Source of the DNA: Rattus norvegicus
Lineage: Eukaryota > Chordata > Mammalia > Rodentia > Muridae
Assembly: GCF_036323735.1 (NCBI RefSeq)
Contig: NC_086026.1
Coordinates: 72,380,039 to 72,444,038, forward strand
DNA length: 64,000 nucleotides
Direction of reading: 5' to 3'
The notes below the pieces were generated by a model. It ran no database searches and was not told the DNA's origin. It saw nothing but the letters and a program-made list of their open reading frames with translations. Each line of letters begins with the position of its first letter. The first letter of the stretch is position 1. The position numbers and the translations under genes were made by a program. Shown piece by piece: positions 31,950-41,335 of the stretch.

Positions 31950-32815
31950 TTATCTGCAGAACAAAGGAGACAATGTTTACCGCCATATTTGAAACATGGG
32001 ACTAAAATACTAGAGTATACAAAGAACTGCTGAGATTAAATACCAAAGAAATAAAACCACCAATCAACAAATGGGCTAACGAATGAACGAACAGTGAGTT
32101 TTCAAAAGAAGGAACACAAATAGCCTGTATCTATTTTTTAGTGTTCAACATCCCTCCTCATCAGGGAACTGCAATTAAAACTCCTTTGAGATGCCTCCTC
32201 GCCCCAGTCAGAATGGCCATTACCAAGGAATCTGACAACAAACGTTGGAGAGGCTGTGCAGAAAATTAGCAAGGACTCATGCAAATCAGCGTGGAGTCCT
32301 GAAAACAATTAAAAAGAGAACTACCCTATGACCCAGCGACAGCTTCACTAGACACAGACACAAAGACCTCCATACTCTACCAGAGACACTCACATATCCA
32401 CGTGTGTGGCTGTTCTACTTATAATAGCCTGGAGCTAAATCAACCTAGATGACCGTCACCAGACAAGTGGATAACGAGGATAACATGGATAACGAGGAAG
32501 TGCTTCATGTACACAATGGGGTATTATTCCAGTGAGAAGAGGAACAAAATCTACAAGAAAACAAGTGGGCTGAGTATAGTATTAAGCAAAGTCACCCGAG
32601 GTCACAAAAAAAATCACCTTCCTCCTCAGATCCAGACCCTGCTCTATAATGGACAGTACATGTGTAAACAGCGAAATGAGATATCACGACAGCTAGAGAG
32701 GAATCGCAGCATTAGCTCTGCGTGCCGACAAGAGGACACAATACCCAAGAAAAGGAATATAAAGTTAATTATTTTTCTAGTTTCACCTCTGTCAGTCATA
32801 GATTTTTTTCCCTTT
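31950..32815 (+). pseudogene. LINE-1 ORF2/3' remnant
   Basis: CAATCAACAAATGGGCTAAC, CATCAGGGAACTGCAATTAA, CCCAGTCAGAATGGCCATTA, GTTGGAGAGGCTGTGCAGAA and GTACACAATGGGGTATTATT follow L1 ORF2 3' end order. Strongly diverged and frameshifted. It lies just after another L1 relic in the same orientation, so the two could be pieces of separate old insertions. Confidence 0.75.
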
Positions 32816-32825
32816 TTGGGGTCAG

Positions 32826-32826
32826 C

Positions 32827-32893
<67 letters not shown>

Positions 32894-32910
32894 TACATAC
32901 ATACATGTCA
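32826..32910. repeat. (TA)n(CA)n(CATA)n microsatellite
   Basis: AT/TATA run (32827-32860), CA run (32861-32886), then ACATACATAC. Confidence 0.95.
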
Positions 32911-33089
32911 CTGTTAGTGACATCCAGAGCCACTGGAGGGAAGTTCAGGACTGGGGCAAGCGTATAAGTGGTTACCTCGGTCTAGCTGTGTGATGCTTTG
33001 ATGAATTTATCGTAATAAAGCAATTTTATTTTTTTAAACCATCAAGTATTAAAATGTTTTTAAATGATGAAGAGATAACAATTTCTGCT

Positions 33090-33190
33090 TGGCCAGGGGT
33101 GCTCGTCCACTGTACAACCTGAGCACTTGGGTGATGAAGGCAGGAAGATCATGAGTTTGAAACCAGCCTGGGCTACACACAGCATGTGAC
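33090..33190 (+). mobile_element. B1 SINE, diverged
   Basis: GGCCAGGGGTGCTCGTCCAC, GAGTTTGAAACCAGCCTGGG, CTACACACAGCATGTGACTG. Confidence 0.7.
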
Positions 33191-33272
33191 TGGCTCATGG
33201 TGGGGTGTGGGGAAGAAGTTGTTTTCTTTCTTTAAAGACAAATAAGACTTTGTTTTCTATGTTTCATTAAAT

Positions 33273-33499
33273 CAGTGGCTCTCAACCTTCCTAATGCAGT
33301 GACCCTTTAATACATGTTGTGGTGACCCCCAACCATAAAATTATTTTCATTGCTACTTCATAACTTTAATTTTGCTACTTTTATGAATCATAATGTAAAT
33401 ATCTGATATGCAAGATATCTGATATATGAGTCCTATGATAGGGTTGTTGGACCCCCCCCCCCACCAAAGGGGTTGCAACCCACAGATTGAAAACTGCTA
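33273..33499 (+). mobile_element. URR1-type hAT-Charlie element
   Basis: CAGTGGCTCTCAACCTTCCT start, GTGACCCCCAACCATAAAAT, CATTGCTACTTCATAACTTT, GATATGCAAGATATCTGATA and AAAGGGGTTGCAACCCACAG near the end. An 8-bp TSD CATTAAAT occurs at 33265-33272 and, beyond the nested B2, at 33737-33744. Eight bases is the hAT target length. Confidence 0.92.
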
Positions 33500-33503
33500 C
33501 ATT

Positions 33504-33726
33504 GGGCTGGAGCGATGGCTCAGTGGTTAAGAGCACTGACCGCTCTTCCAGAGGATCTGAGTTCAAATCCCAGCAACCACATGGTGGCTCACAACCATCT
33601 GTAATGAGATCTGATGCCCTCTTCTGGTGTGTCTGAAGACAGTGATAGTGTAGTCATATACATAAAATAAATAAAAAGACTAAAGGGTGAATGAGATAAC
33701 TCATTTAAAAAAAAAAAGAAAGAAAG
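33504..33726 (+). mobile_element. B2 SINE nested at the URR1 edge
   Basis: GGGCTGGAGCGATGGCTCAG, CTGAGTTCAAATCCCAGCAA, GATGCCCTCTTCTGGTGTGT, tail with ATAAAATAAATAAAAAG and GAAAGAAAG. TSD AAAACTGCTACATT (33490-33503) and AAAACCGCTACATT (33727-33740), one mismatch. Confidence 0.95.
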
Positions 33727-33744
33727 AAAACCGCTACATTAAAT

Positions 33745-34270
33745 AAAATAAAAGAGGGCAAACTATCATTGCACTGAGGACCAAGAGGGTCAAGCAACAA
33801 AGTGCCAATTCCAAGAAACCTTCAAGTTGTGAAGAACTTATGGAAACATTATGCTAAGGTTCCAGGAAACAGCTAGCTTGTCAGAGGCTATGTTTCCAGA
33901 CCCTTTGTACATATATCGTTCTAGAATGTGCATGAAAGGCATTCCCAAGCCAGGGTGGATCAAAGTCTGGTCTCCTTCCCACGTTCTCTCATTCTTCAGC
34001 AACAGAGCTGAAGCTCACTAGAGGAATGCGGCCTCACCATAGGATGCAAGGGTCTGATGTCACATGACAAGTTGCCTGATTGAGGCATTCCCATTAGACT
34101 TTGTGCAACTAGGAACACTTCTGTTTAGCCAGTGAGGTTCTGGAGCTGTTATACCTTGTTTATGTCAGCTAACACGATACATCAGGAGATGTATCTGTTC
34201 ATGTCAGTGACAAGACTGGCAAGTCTCATGTTCCTTTCTTCTTCACCATCCTCAGTGCCACGCAATTAAG
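33745..34270. other. Single-copy-looking sequence
   Basis: About 520 bp; no recognised repeat, exon or RNA. Confidence 0.35.
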
Positions 34271-34274
34271 ATAG

Positions 34275-34375
34275 ACAGACAGACAGCAAGATGACTCAGT
34301 GAGTTAAGACGCTTGCTGCAAGCCTGACTGGTGTCCTCTGACCACCACACGTATGACATGCCCTGCACACACATG

Positions 34376-34409
<34 letters not shown>

Positions 34410-34435
34410 GAATAAACTAATGCAATAAAGTATTT
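34275..34435 (+). mobile_element. B3 SINE with (CA)n
   Basis: CAAGATGACTCAGTGAGTTA, AGACGCTTGCTGCAAGCCTG, then a CA run at 34377-34406 and AATAAACTAATGCAATAAAG. Confidence 0.8.
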
Positions 34436-34464
34436 TAAGAACATGGGCATTAGAACGGAATATA

Positions 34465-34658
34465 CATGGCTGGTGAGATGGCTCAGCGGTTAAGAGCACT
34501 GACTGTTCTTCCAGAGGTCCTGAGTTCAATTCCGAGCAGCCACTTGATGGCTCACAACCATTTGTAATGGGGTCCGATGCCTTCTTTTGGTGTGTCTGAA
34601 GACAGCGACAGTGTATACGCATACACAAAATAAATAAATCTTGAAAAGAAAAAGAAAA
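34465..34658 (+). mobile_element. B2 SINE
   Basis: GGCTGGTGAGATGGCTCAGC, GGTCCTGAGTTCAATTCCGA, GTGTGTCTGAAGACAGCGAC, tail AATAAATAAATCTTG. Short TSD GAATATA at 34458 and 34659. Confidence 0.92.
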
Positions 34659-34733
34659 GAATATATAGAACACTGACTACATGTAGGGGACATGTGGCTA
34701 TTTCCCCTAGGAGACTTTAAGAACCAATGAATG

Positions 34734-34855
34734 ACCCAGGCATGGTGGCACATTTCTTAAATCCAGTGCTTAAGAGGCAGAAGCAGGCAGATCTCTGTGT
34801 TCCAGGACAGCCGAAGCTACATAGTGAGACCCTGTCTCTAGACAGACAGACAGAC
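34734..34855 (+). mobile_element. B1 SINE, internally deleted
   Basis: CCCAGGCATGGTGGCACATT, GCAGGCAGATCTCTGTGTTC, CCAGGACAGCCGAAGCTACA, tail of CAGA repeats. Perfect 15-bp TSD AAGAACCAATGAATG at 34719-34733 and 34856-34870. Confidence 0.93.
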
Positions 34856-34870
34856 AAGAACCAATGAATG

Positions 34871-35262
34871 GCCTATTGAAATTAATAGGACCAACCTGCC
34901 AAAACCAACAGCTTTCTTACACGTGTGTACAAACAATCAGAAAATGTAAGAGAAAAGGGAATGACCAAAACGATCAGGTGTTTAGGGCTAAGCCCTAGAG
35001 AAAGATGAGCAGGGGCTCTATGGAGGTAACTTGGAAACTTAACTAAAACACATCTTTAAAAAGCATAATTTATGGGTATGCTAAATTCTTGAAGAGAAAA
35101 AACACTCAAATTTCAGTATATTTCTTAAAATGCAAGCTCAAATTGAATGTAATTACAATCAAACTATCCAAAAGGCTTTCCACAGATGTTCTTAAGTGGA
35201 TTCATATGGAGGAGGGGGAAACCAGCCAAGGAAACAGAGGAAAAAAGGAGAGCAGTTTCTGC
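34871..35262. other. Single-copy-looking A/T-rich sequence
   Basis: No recognised feature in about 390 bp. Confidence 0.35.
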
Positions 35263-36008
35263 ACCGTGTGTGTGTGTGTGTGTGAGTGTGTGTGTGTGAG
35301 TGTGTGTGTCTGAGTGTGTGTGTCTGAGTGTGTGTGTCTGAGTGTGTGTGTGTGAGTGTGTGTGAGTGTGTGTGTCTGAGTGTGTGTGTGAGTGTGTGTG
35401 TCTGAGTGTGTGTCTGTGTGTGTGAGTGTGTGTCTGAGTGTGTGTCTGTGTGTCTGAGTGTGTGTGAGTGTGTATGTGAGTGTGTGTGTCTGAGTGTGTG
35501 TCTGTGTGTGAGTGTGTGTCTCTGTGTGTGTCTGTGTGTGTGAGTGTGTGTGAGTTGTGTGAGTGTGTGTGTGAGTGTGTGTGAGTGTGTGTGAGTGTGT
35601 GTCTGAGTGTCTGTGTGTGAGTGTGTGTGAGTGTGTGTCTGAGTGTGTGTCTGTGTGTGAGTGTGTGTGAGTGTGTGTGAGTGTGTGTGTCTGTGTGTGT
35701 GAGTGTGTCTGTGTGTGTGAGTGTGTGTGTGAGTGTGTGTGTGAGTGTGTGTGTGAGTGTGTGAGTGTGTGTGTGAGTGTGTGTCTGTGTGTGAGTGTGT
35801 GTGAGTGTGTGTCTGAGTGTGTGTCTGTGTGTGAGTGTGTGTGAGTGTGTGTGAGTGTGTGTGAGTGTGTGTGTCTGTGTGTGTGAGTGTGTCTCTGTGT
35901 GTGTCTGTGTGTGTGAGTGTGTGTGTGAGTTGTGTGAGTGTGTGTGAGTGTGTGTTTGTGTGTGAGTGTGTGTGAGTGTGTGTTTGTGTGTCTGTGAGTG
36001 TGTGTGTA
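35263..36008. repeat. GT/GAGT/CTGT microsatellite array with 375-bp higher-order repeat
   Basis: About 745 bp of TGTGTGAG, TGTGTCTG and TGTGTGTG units. The rare variant GAGTTGTGTGAGTG occurs at 35552 and again at 35927, each preceded by GTGTCTCTGTGTGTGTCTG, so a block of about 375 bp was duplicated. The minus-strand 283- and 289-codon His/Thr frames are artefacts. Confidence 0.96.
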
Positions 36009-36183
36009 TAGTCAATATATAAAATACACACATACAAATACATATAATAAAATACAGTAATAGAAACTAATGTATTGCCTAAGAATAGAGGAGATAAACA
36101 GAAAAAGTGTCAGAAAGCAATTCAAAGTGTCAGAAAGCACAGGGACCTGGCATATGATAAGTTTGGCCAAATGGAACCAGCAG

Positions 36184-36268
36184 GGCTGGGTGTATATATA
36201 GCTAAGTGGCAGAGCACTTGCCTACATGTGCAAGGTTCAGAATTTGATCCCTAGCACTGGAAAACAGA
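36184..36268 (+). mobile_element. Old ID-like SINE
   Basis: GGGCTGGGTGTATATATAGC, GCAGAGCACTTGCCTACATG, CAGAATTTGATCCCTAGCAC. Confidence 0.65.
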
Positions 36269-36304
36269 AAGTCAGTGGAAAAAAGACACAAAGATTCTTG
36301 CTCA

Positions 36305-36435
36305 TTAGCAAAAGGGTCTGGAGAGACAGCTCAGAGGTTAAGAGCACTCATTGCAGAGGGCTCGGGAATGGTTGTCCACATCTGTAATTCTAGGCAGGAG
36401 GGCAGAGGCAGGCAGATTCCCAGAGCTAATATGAA
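36305..36435 (+). mobile_element. B2 head fragment joined to a B1 fragment
   Basis: GGTCTGGAGAGACAGCTCAG and GGTTAAGAGCACTCATTGCA (B2 head, to about 36358), then GGTTGTCCACATCTGTAATT and GGCAGAGGCAGGCAGATTCC (B1 middle). Confidence 0.65.
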
Positions 36436-36639
36436 TGCTAGAATAAATGAATTAAAGAAAAAGAAAGAACATAGAAAATACATATTGCCACTATACACAA
36501 ATAAATGTACATTATTTAATAGTATTTTTGTGTGTTTCTGTTCAATATTCATAAGTATTGGGTTGGTCTAAATAAATGAAAAGGCTAAAGCAATAGCTTA
36601 GTCAGCAAAGAGCTTGCTGAGTTCCAGTCTTACTTTTCT

Positions 36640-36854
36640 TTTTTTTTTTGTGAATGCTTCACTCCTTTTTTTTTTAAAAGATTTATTCATTTATTATATA
36701 TAAGTACACTGTAGCTGTCTTCAGATACACCAGAAGAGGGCATCTGATCTCTTTACAGATGGTTGTGAGCCACCATGTGGTTGCTGGGAATTGAACTCAG
36801 GACCTCTGGAAGAGCAGTCGGTGCTCTTAACCGCTGAGCCGTCTCTCCAGCCCC
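36640..36854 (-). mobile_element. B2 SINE nested in the ID target site
   Basis: Poly-T tail (36640-36675), AAGATTTATTCATTTATTAT, GTTGTGAGCCACCATGTGGT, GAACTCAGGACCTCTGGAAG, ending GCCGTCTCTCCAGCCCCC. TSD CTTACTTTTCT at 36629-36639 and 36855-36865. Confidence 0.94.
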
Positions 36855-36865
36855 CTTACTTTTCT

Positions 36866-36969
36866 TTTTTTGTTTTTCTTTTCTTTTTTTTTTCGGAGCT
36901 GGGGACTGAACCCAGGGCCTTGCGCTTGCTAGGCAAGCGCTCTACCGCTGAGCTAAATCCCCAACCCCT
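36866..36969 (-). mobile_element. ID SINE
   Basis: TTTTTTGTTTTTCTTTTC tail, GGAGCTGGGGACTGAACCCA, GCAAGCGCTCTACCGCTGAG, ending CCCCAACCCC. Outer 14-bp TSD AGTCTTACTTTTCT at 36626-36639 and 36970-36983 spans both the ID and the B2, so the ID landed first and the B2 later entered its left TSD. Confidence 0.93.
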
Positions 36970-36983
36970 AGTCTTACTTTTCT

Positions 36984-37130
36984 ATCGCTATGACAAAACA
37001 CGACCAAGGCAACTTATAAAACGAAGTTTTAACTGGGCTTAAAGCTTTAGAGGAATAGCATCCATGTTGGCAGAGCAAAGGTGTGCTGGCCGGACAGCAG
37101 AGAACTCACATCTTGATCTGCAAGCCAGAA
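36984..37130 (-). mobile_element. Rodent LTR-like repeat, left part (provisional)
   Basis: CTATCGCTATGACAAAACAC, GACCAAGGCAACTTATAAAA and CACATCTTGATCTGCAAGCC belong to a common rodent repeat type read in reverse (related to those at 42520 and 61120). The ID target lies at its left edge. Family name uncertain. Confidence 0.5.
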
Positions 37131-37347
37131 GCAGAGAGGGGAGGGAGGACAGGAAACAGAGGGGGAGGGGGAGGGGAGAGGGAGGAGGAGGGAAGAGAGG
37201 GAGAGGGAGAGGGAGAGGGAGGGAAGGAGATGGGGAAGGGGAGAGGGAGAAGGAGGGGAGGGGAGGGAGGAAGGAGAGGGGAAGGGGGAGGGGAGGGAGG
37301 AAGGAGAGGGGAAGGGGGAGGGGGAGAGGGGAAGGGGGAGGGGGACA
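37130..37347. repeat. Purine-rich (GGGAGA/GGAGG)n tract
   Basis: About 215 bp almost purely A/G on the plus strand with AGGGGAAGGGGGAGGGG repeats. Frames over it are low complexity. Confidence 0.93.
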
Positions 37348-37870
37348 GGTTTCATTGTAACTAACCACTCTGCCAACCCTTATTCTCTCCACCTTGATCA
37401 GCTGCTAGTTCCTATGTGAATAACCTTGTCTGCTGAACAAAGAAACTTGTCCAATGAGGTCTAAGAGCTGCACTAATAACAGATTTTTAAAAAATGCTGA
37501 TTTGGAGGGTAGCTTAATAGTAAGCCCATTTAGCAGAATTGTAGCAAGAGTTTTTAGCTACTCTGCTTTGTGCTCCCAGTAGATCACACCCACCCATCGC
37601 TATCTTTGGATCTTTGAATGAAAGACACACACATATTAGCCTTGGCTACCTCAAAGCCTGGGTCCTTCTAAACCTTCCCCTGCTACTCCAGGCCCAAGAA
37701 ATCTCACATGGCTGGTTTGCTTTATCTCCTTTTGTCTCAACCTTCTTCCCTGAATCATGGTGATTCTGCTCTGTTCCTCTCTGCATTCTACTCCACACAA
37801 CTCTAAGGGTCCCATCCGGGGCCGAACCATTGGCTATTGGCATCTTTATTAATTGATCAAAAACCAACTG
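37348..37870. other. Unassigned; possible old interspersed repeat
   Basis: About 520 bp. GGCTATTGGCATCTTTATTA near 37831 feels like a repeated rodent sequence, but I cannot name the family. Confidence 0.3.
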
Positions 37871-38080
37871 GGGACAAGGACCTTTAGTATTTGGACACGC
37901 AGATTCCCAACTGAATCAAAGCATTAGAACCAGTCTCCAACACAGAATATTAGTAATAGGTTCCCTCCTCTGCCGGGACAAGGACCTTTAGTATTTGGAC
38001 ACGCAGATTCCCAACTGAATCAAAGCATTAGAACCAGTCTCCAACACAGAATATTAGTAATAGGTTCCCTCCTCTGCCGG
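37871..38080. repeat. Perfect 104-bp tandem duplication
   Basis: The segment starting GGGACAAGGACCTTTAGTAT at 37871 is repeated from 37975 with no mismatch through CTCCTCTGCCGG (ending 37976 and 38080): period 104 bp, homology 106 bp. The flanks differ. Zero divergence implies a very recent duplication or an assembly artefact. Confidence 0.97.
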
Positions 38081-38469
38081 CGAGCTCCCCAACCTGGGTT
38101 CTTGACCAGGTTAACAATATGCCAGGTATGTGCTTCCTCCTATAGAGTGGGCCTTAAGCACAGTCAGAAAGCAGTCGGTTATCCCTATAACATAGTGCCC
38201 ATGGGCCCATAGGGTACCCATGGGCATGTCTTGCCACACTGGTCACTATTGTAACTCACAGGTGCATTAGACTGATGATGACATTTTCCCTACAGAGGTG
38301 AAAAATTAGTCAGCCGGGAAGAAGCTTTCTGGTGAACAACAACCTGATTCTCCCATGTGTGGTGCCTCCTGCAACATGGTCTTACCATTGGGTTTTGAGC
38401 ATAGAGTAGCCTGTATTGTTTGGGGGGGGGTCTCAAGCAGATGTTTAACTTGTTCATTCTTCTTTAAAA
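38081..38469. other. Unassigned; contains a short inverted repeat
   Basis: About 390 bp. GCCCATGGG at 38207-38215 pairs with CCCATGGGC at 38227-38235. No gene seen. Confidence 0.35.
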
Positions 38470-38657
38470 ATTATTAAATGTATTTATACTGTGTGTTGTT
38501 GGGCGATGGTCACTTTTCATGGCACACATGTGGAGGTCAGAGGACATCTCTGAACAGTCAGTTCTCTCCTGCCACCAGGCAGGTTCCAGGGATTAAACTC
38601 AGGCCGTCCATGTTTGGTGGCAAGCACCTTTAATCCACTAAGCCTCTCGCAGGCCCT
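38470..38657 (-). mobile_element. B3 SINE
   Basis: CATGGCACACATGTGGAGGT, CAGTTCTCTCCTGCCACCAG, AACTCAGGCCGTCCATGTTT, ending CTAAGCCTCTCGCAGGCC. Confidence 0.83.
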
Positions 38658-39533
38658 AACTTTAATAGTCTAGTATTAGTCAGTTCTGCGTTACTCGTTA
38701 GGCTATTTTTAAAATTACAGTCTGAAGTATTCCGTACAAGGGAAAAACTTCTAAAAGGAAGTGTGTACCGGCTGTCTCTAGAGCTGTTTGTGCATGATCT
38801 TGTTGTCCCTATATTTTTTTTCCTTTCATTCTCTGTTCTTCATGTTTTCTGAATTGACTCTCTCTTATTTTATAATTAGCCATGTAAAACGAGAGAAAAA
38901 TAATGAGGTTTTAAAAACTGACTGTCAAACAGTCTTTAAAAGCCAATGTATTTGCCCCCTTCCCCCAAGGAGGCCTTGACATTTAGAAACAATTAAAAAA
39001 AAACACACTCTGGAGCACCATTTAATCCTATTACTCTTCTGGACCTCTTGCAAACTAGGGGATGATCCCTCTGCCTCTTTAAAATAAATCCCCCCAAGGT
39101 CATGGGGCCCGCTAGTAACAGAGGGATGAGATTCCCAGGCCTGGGCTCCGCCCCTGCGCCATCTGGCACCCCTGAATTTGATCTAAGATCATGGCTGAAG
39201 CCAGCCAAACATTCAGTCACTCAGAAGTAGAAGATATTTCTCCCTTTAGGGACACCCCTCTTAGCAAGCCACTGCCTCGCTCCAGGTCTCAGTTTCCTCT
39301 TTGCAAAGGAGTAATGCTGCCCCAGCTATGGAAGTTTCTGCATCAGTTAGTTAGTTCGCTTGTTCCCCTCCCAGCTTCCTCTAGGGTCCTGCTTCCCCTG
39401 CTCTGGGGCGCTCACTGGAAAGCCCTTCCCAAGACTGCCACGAATTCACTTGCCGGGGCGCGCGGGGCGGGGGGGGGGGGCTAGTCTTGAGCAAGTTGTT
39501 AGTAATAGCGACCTAGGTTTCTTTTTCCCCCAG
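38658..39533. other. GC-richer single-copy-looking sequence, left part
   Basis: About 875 bp without young repeats. CCAGGTCTCAGTTTCCTCTT near 39282 may be a MIR core. GC-rich patch at 39455-39480. A 97-codon plus-strand frame at 39191-39484 starts in a reasonable context (AAGATCATGG) but its glycine-rich end comes from the GC patch and it matches no family I know. Confidence 0.4.
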
Positions 39534-39579
39534 ATAGACAAACGGACACTCAGACCACTTTTCACACACTGCAGAGGAG
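39534..39579 (+). other. Splice-flanked segment, candidate small exon
   Basis: Preceded by a strong pyrimidine tract and CAG (39515-39533, TTTCTTTTTCCCCCAG) and followed by GAG/GTACGAGT, an acceptable donor with GT at 39580. Length 46 bp. No neighbouring coding exon is recognised, so chance is possible. Confidence 0.25.
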
Positions 39580-40377
39580 GTACGAGTGGCTCCCGGTGCT
39601 TGCTTTTTTTATTGAGGTTCTGAGTAAGATTTCCTTTGAAACAGGGATCTGAAAACCACGTAGGCCAGGAGACTTTCCCTAGTCCCTTTCCCAGGGCGGA
39701 CATTATTTCTGAGTGGAGGCAGAACCCTGAGGACCGAGCTGAAAGAATGGTTAAGAATTTCTGTGTTGGCGCTCCCGCCCCACTTTCCCTGGAGCCTGAG
39801 CTGCTGGGATCAAAGCGGCTGGAGTGGGTGCCACTCCACAGAATTAAGATCTGAGATGCCGGATAAACCCAGCCCGCACTTCTGGGTCCTCCTCCCACCT
39901 CCCGTCACCTAGGCAACCGGGAGGGGCCTAGGAGCCTGTTCCTTCCTCTCTGCCCCTCGCTACCCACTCAGACGCTCAGGCCCACGTTTCTTCCCTAGGA
40001 CTCAGCCCACAGCTCCTCTGAATCTCAGCTTCTGGAGAGTTCCATCCCCTCAGCTCCTTTTTGTGCGCACAGAAATCAGATTCCAAGCGGAGGGCCCCCT
40101 ACCCGCTTAAATGATCCCAGTTTGCACGATGAATTTGCCAGTCTTCCTGGCAAAGGAACTACAAGCAAAGGGTCTGACCTCAAAGGAACAGCACGTTCAG
40201 CGCCCTGAGAGATCTAAGACAAGGCTTCTTCTGCGGCAGAGGATAGTCAGGGAGCATTGGGTCGCAGAGCCTCCTGAAGTACCCTATACAGCTAGCAACC
40301 AGGGCAGAAGGCAGCGGGTTGCCAGATGAGGGAGAGGAGAAGAATCTGGGGTTCATTTTCTGTGGAATTTGGGGGTT
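39580..40377. other. GC-richer single-copy-looking sequence, right part
   Basis: About 800 bp with scattered CpGs and no recognised repeat. It carries the X-box at 39904-39917. A 72-codon frame at 40111-40329 is unassigned. Confidence 0.4.
39898..39924. promoter_or_regulatory. RFX X-box inside a 27-bp near-palindrome
   Basis: GTCACC-TA-GGCAAC at 39904-39917 is a full match to the X-box pattern bound by RFX factors (GTNRCC, 0-3 nt, RGYAAC). It is framed by CCTCCCG (39898-39904) and CGGGAGG (39918-39924), giving an extended palindrome. X-boxes of this type mark promoters and enhancers of ciliary, MHC-II and other RFX targets. Function here is inferred. Confidence 0.55.
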
Positions 40378-40636
<259 letters not shown>

Positions 40637-40684
40637 TTTTTCTGAGGGGAAGCTTCCATGGCCTCCAATTCATCAAACAGCTGA

Positions 40685-40830
40685 GGCTGATTTAAACTCC
40701 CCAAATCTCTTGCATCCCAAGCACTGAGATCACAGGCATGTGCCACCATGGTGGGTTTTATATGATACTGGGGATTAAACCCAGTGGCTTTGTGCAAGTG
40801 CTCTGCCTACTGAGCTACATTCCTGGCCCC
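40685..40830 (-). mobile_element. B4-family SINE
   Basis: GCACTGAGATCACAGGCATG (B1-like complement), then GGGGATTAAACCCAGTGGCT, CAAGTGCTCTGCCTACTGAG, ending CATTCCTGGCCCC. Confidence 0.75.
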
Positions 40831-41069
40831 TGCTGAGTTATTTCTGCCACCGGGAAACCAGGATTGACTAAGTCACCTTTGGAAGAAGGTTGTCCCTGGG
40901 CTTATGATATGGTAAAGGGGTAAAGACCAGAAAAAGGTCAGCAGAGGTCTTTGTAGAGGATCTTAATGGGTTGGAAGCTGCATGTTAACTGAGCGTTTGA
41001 GGTAAAAATTAGAGATTGATTTGGCCAGGTAAACACTTCTCAAGATAATTTATTAAGAGGCAGCCGGGG

Positions 41070-41166
41070 AGCCAGACCTGGTGATGTTGGCTCACACTTG
41101 TAATCCCAGCATTGAAGAGGCTATCACAGTGGGGCTGATAGAAGGCTGAGGCTAGCCTGGGTTGAG
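41070..41166 (+). mobile_element. B1 SINE, diverged
   Basis: CACACTTGTAATCCCAGCAT and GGCTGAGGCTAGCCTGGG. Confidence 0.65.
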
Positions 41167-41179
41167 TGAACTTTCTGTT

Positions 41180-41310
41180 TTGTTTTTGACAGGGGGATTA
41201 GGGGAAGGGAGTATGTATCAACAGTGTAGCAGAAGCTGGCTTGGAGCTTAGAACAATCCTTCTGCCTCAGCTCCCTGGGTGTTGTGATTACAGCCACTGA
41301 GCCTGGCTCC
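41180..41310 (-). mobile_element. B1-like SINE, diverged
   Basis: CCTTCTGCCTCAGCTCCCTG, GGTGTTGTGATTACAGCCAC, GAGCCTGGC. Opposite orientation to the preceding B1. Confidence 0.6.
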
Positions 41311-41335
41311 GAAGAGGAATTCCAGAAAACAGATC

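Noticed and set aside
35164..36043. Two minus-strand frames of 283 and 289 codons
   Set aside because: Translations of the GT/GAGT microsatellite in two frames at once; not genes.
37039..37392. Pro/Ser/Leu-rich 117-codon minus-strand frame
   Set aside because: Translation of the purine tract; no conserved motif.
39191..39484. 97-codon frame with a fair Kozak start
   Set aside because: No recognisable domain, the end is made by a GC patch, and no splice or conservation evidence is available from sequence alone.
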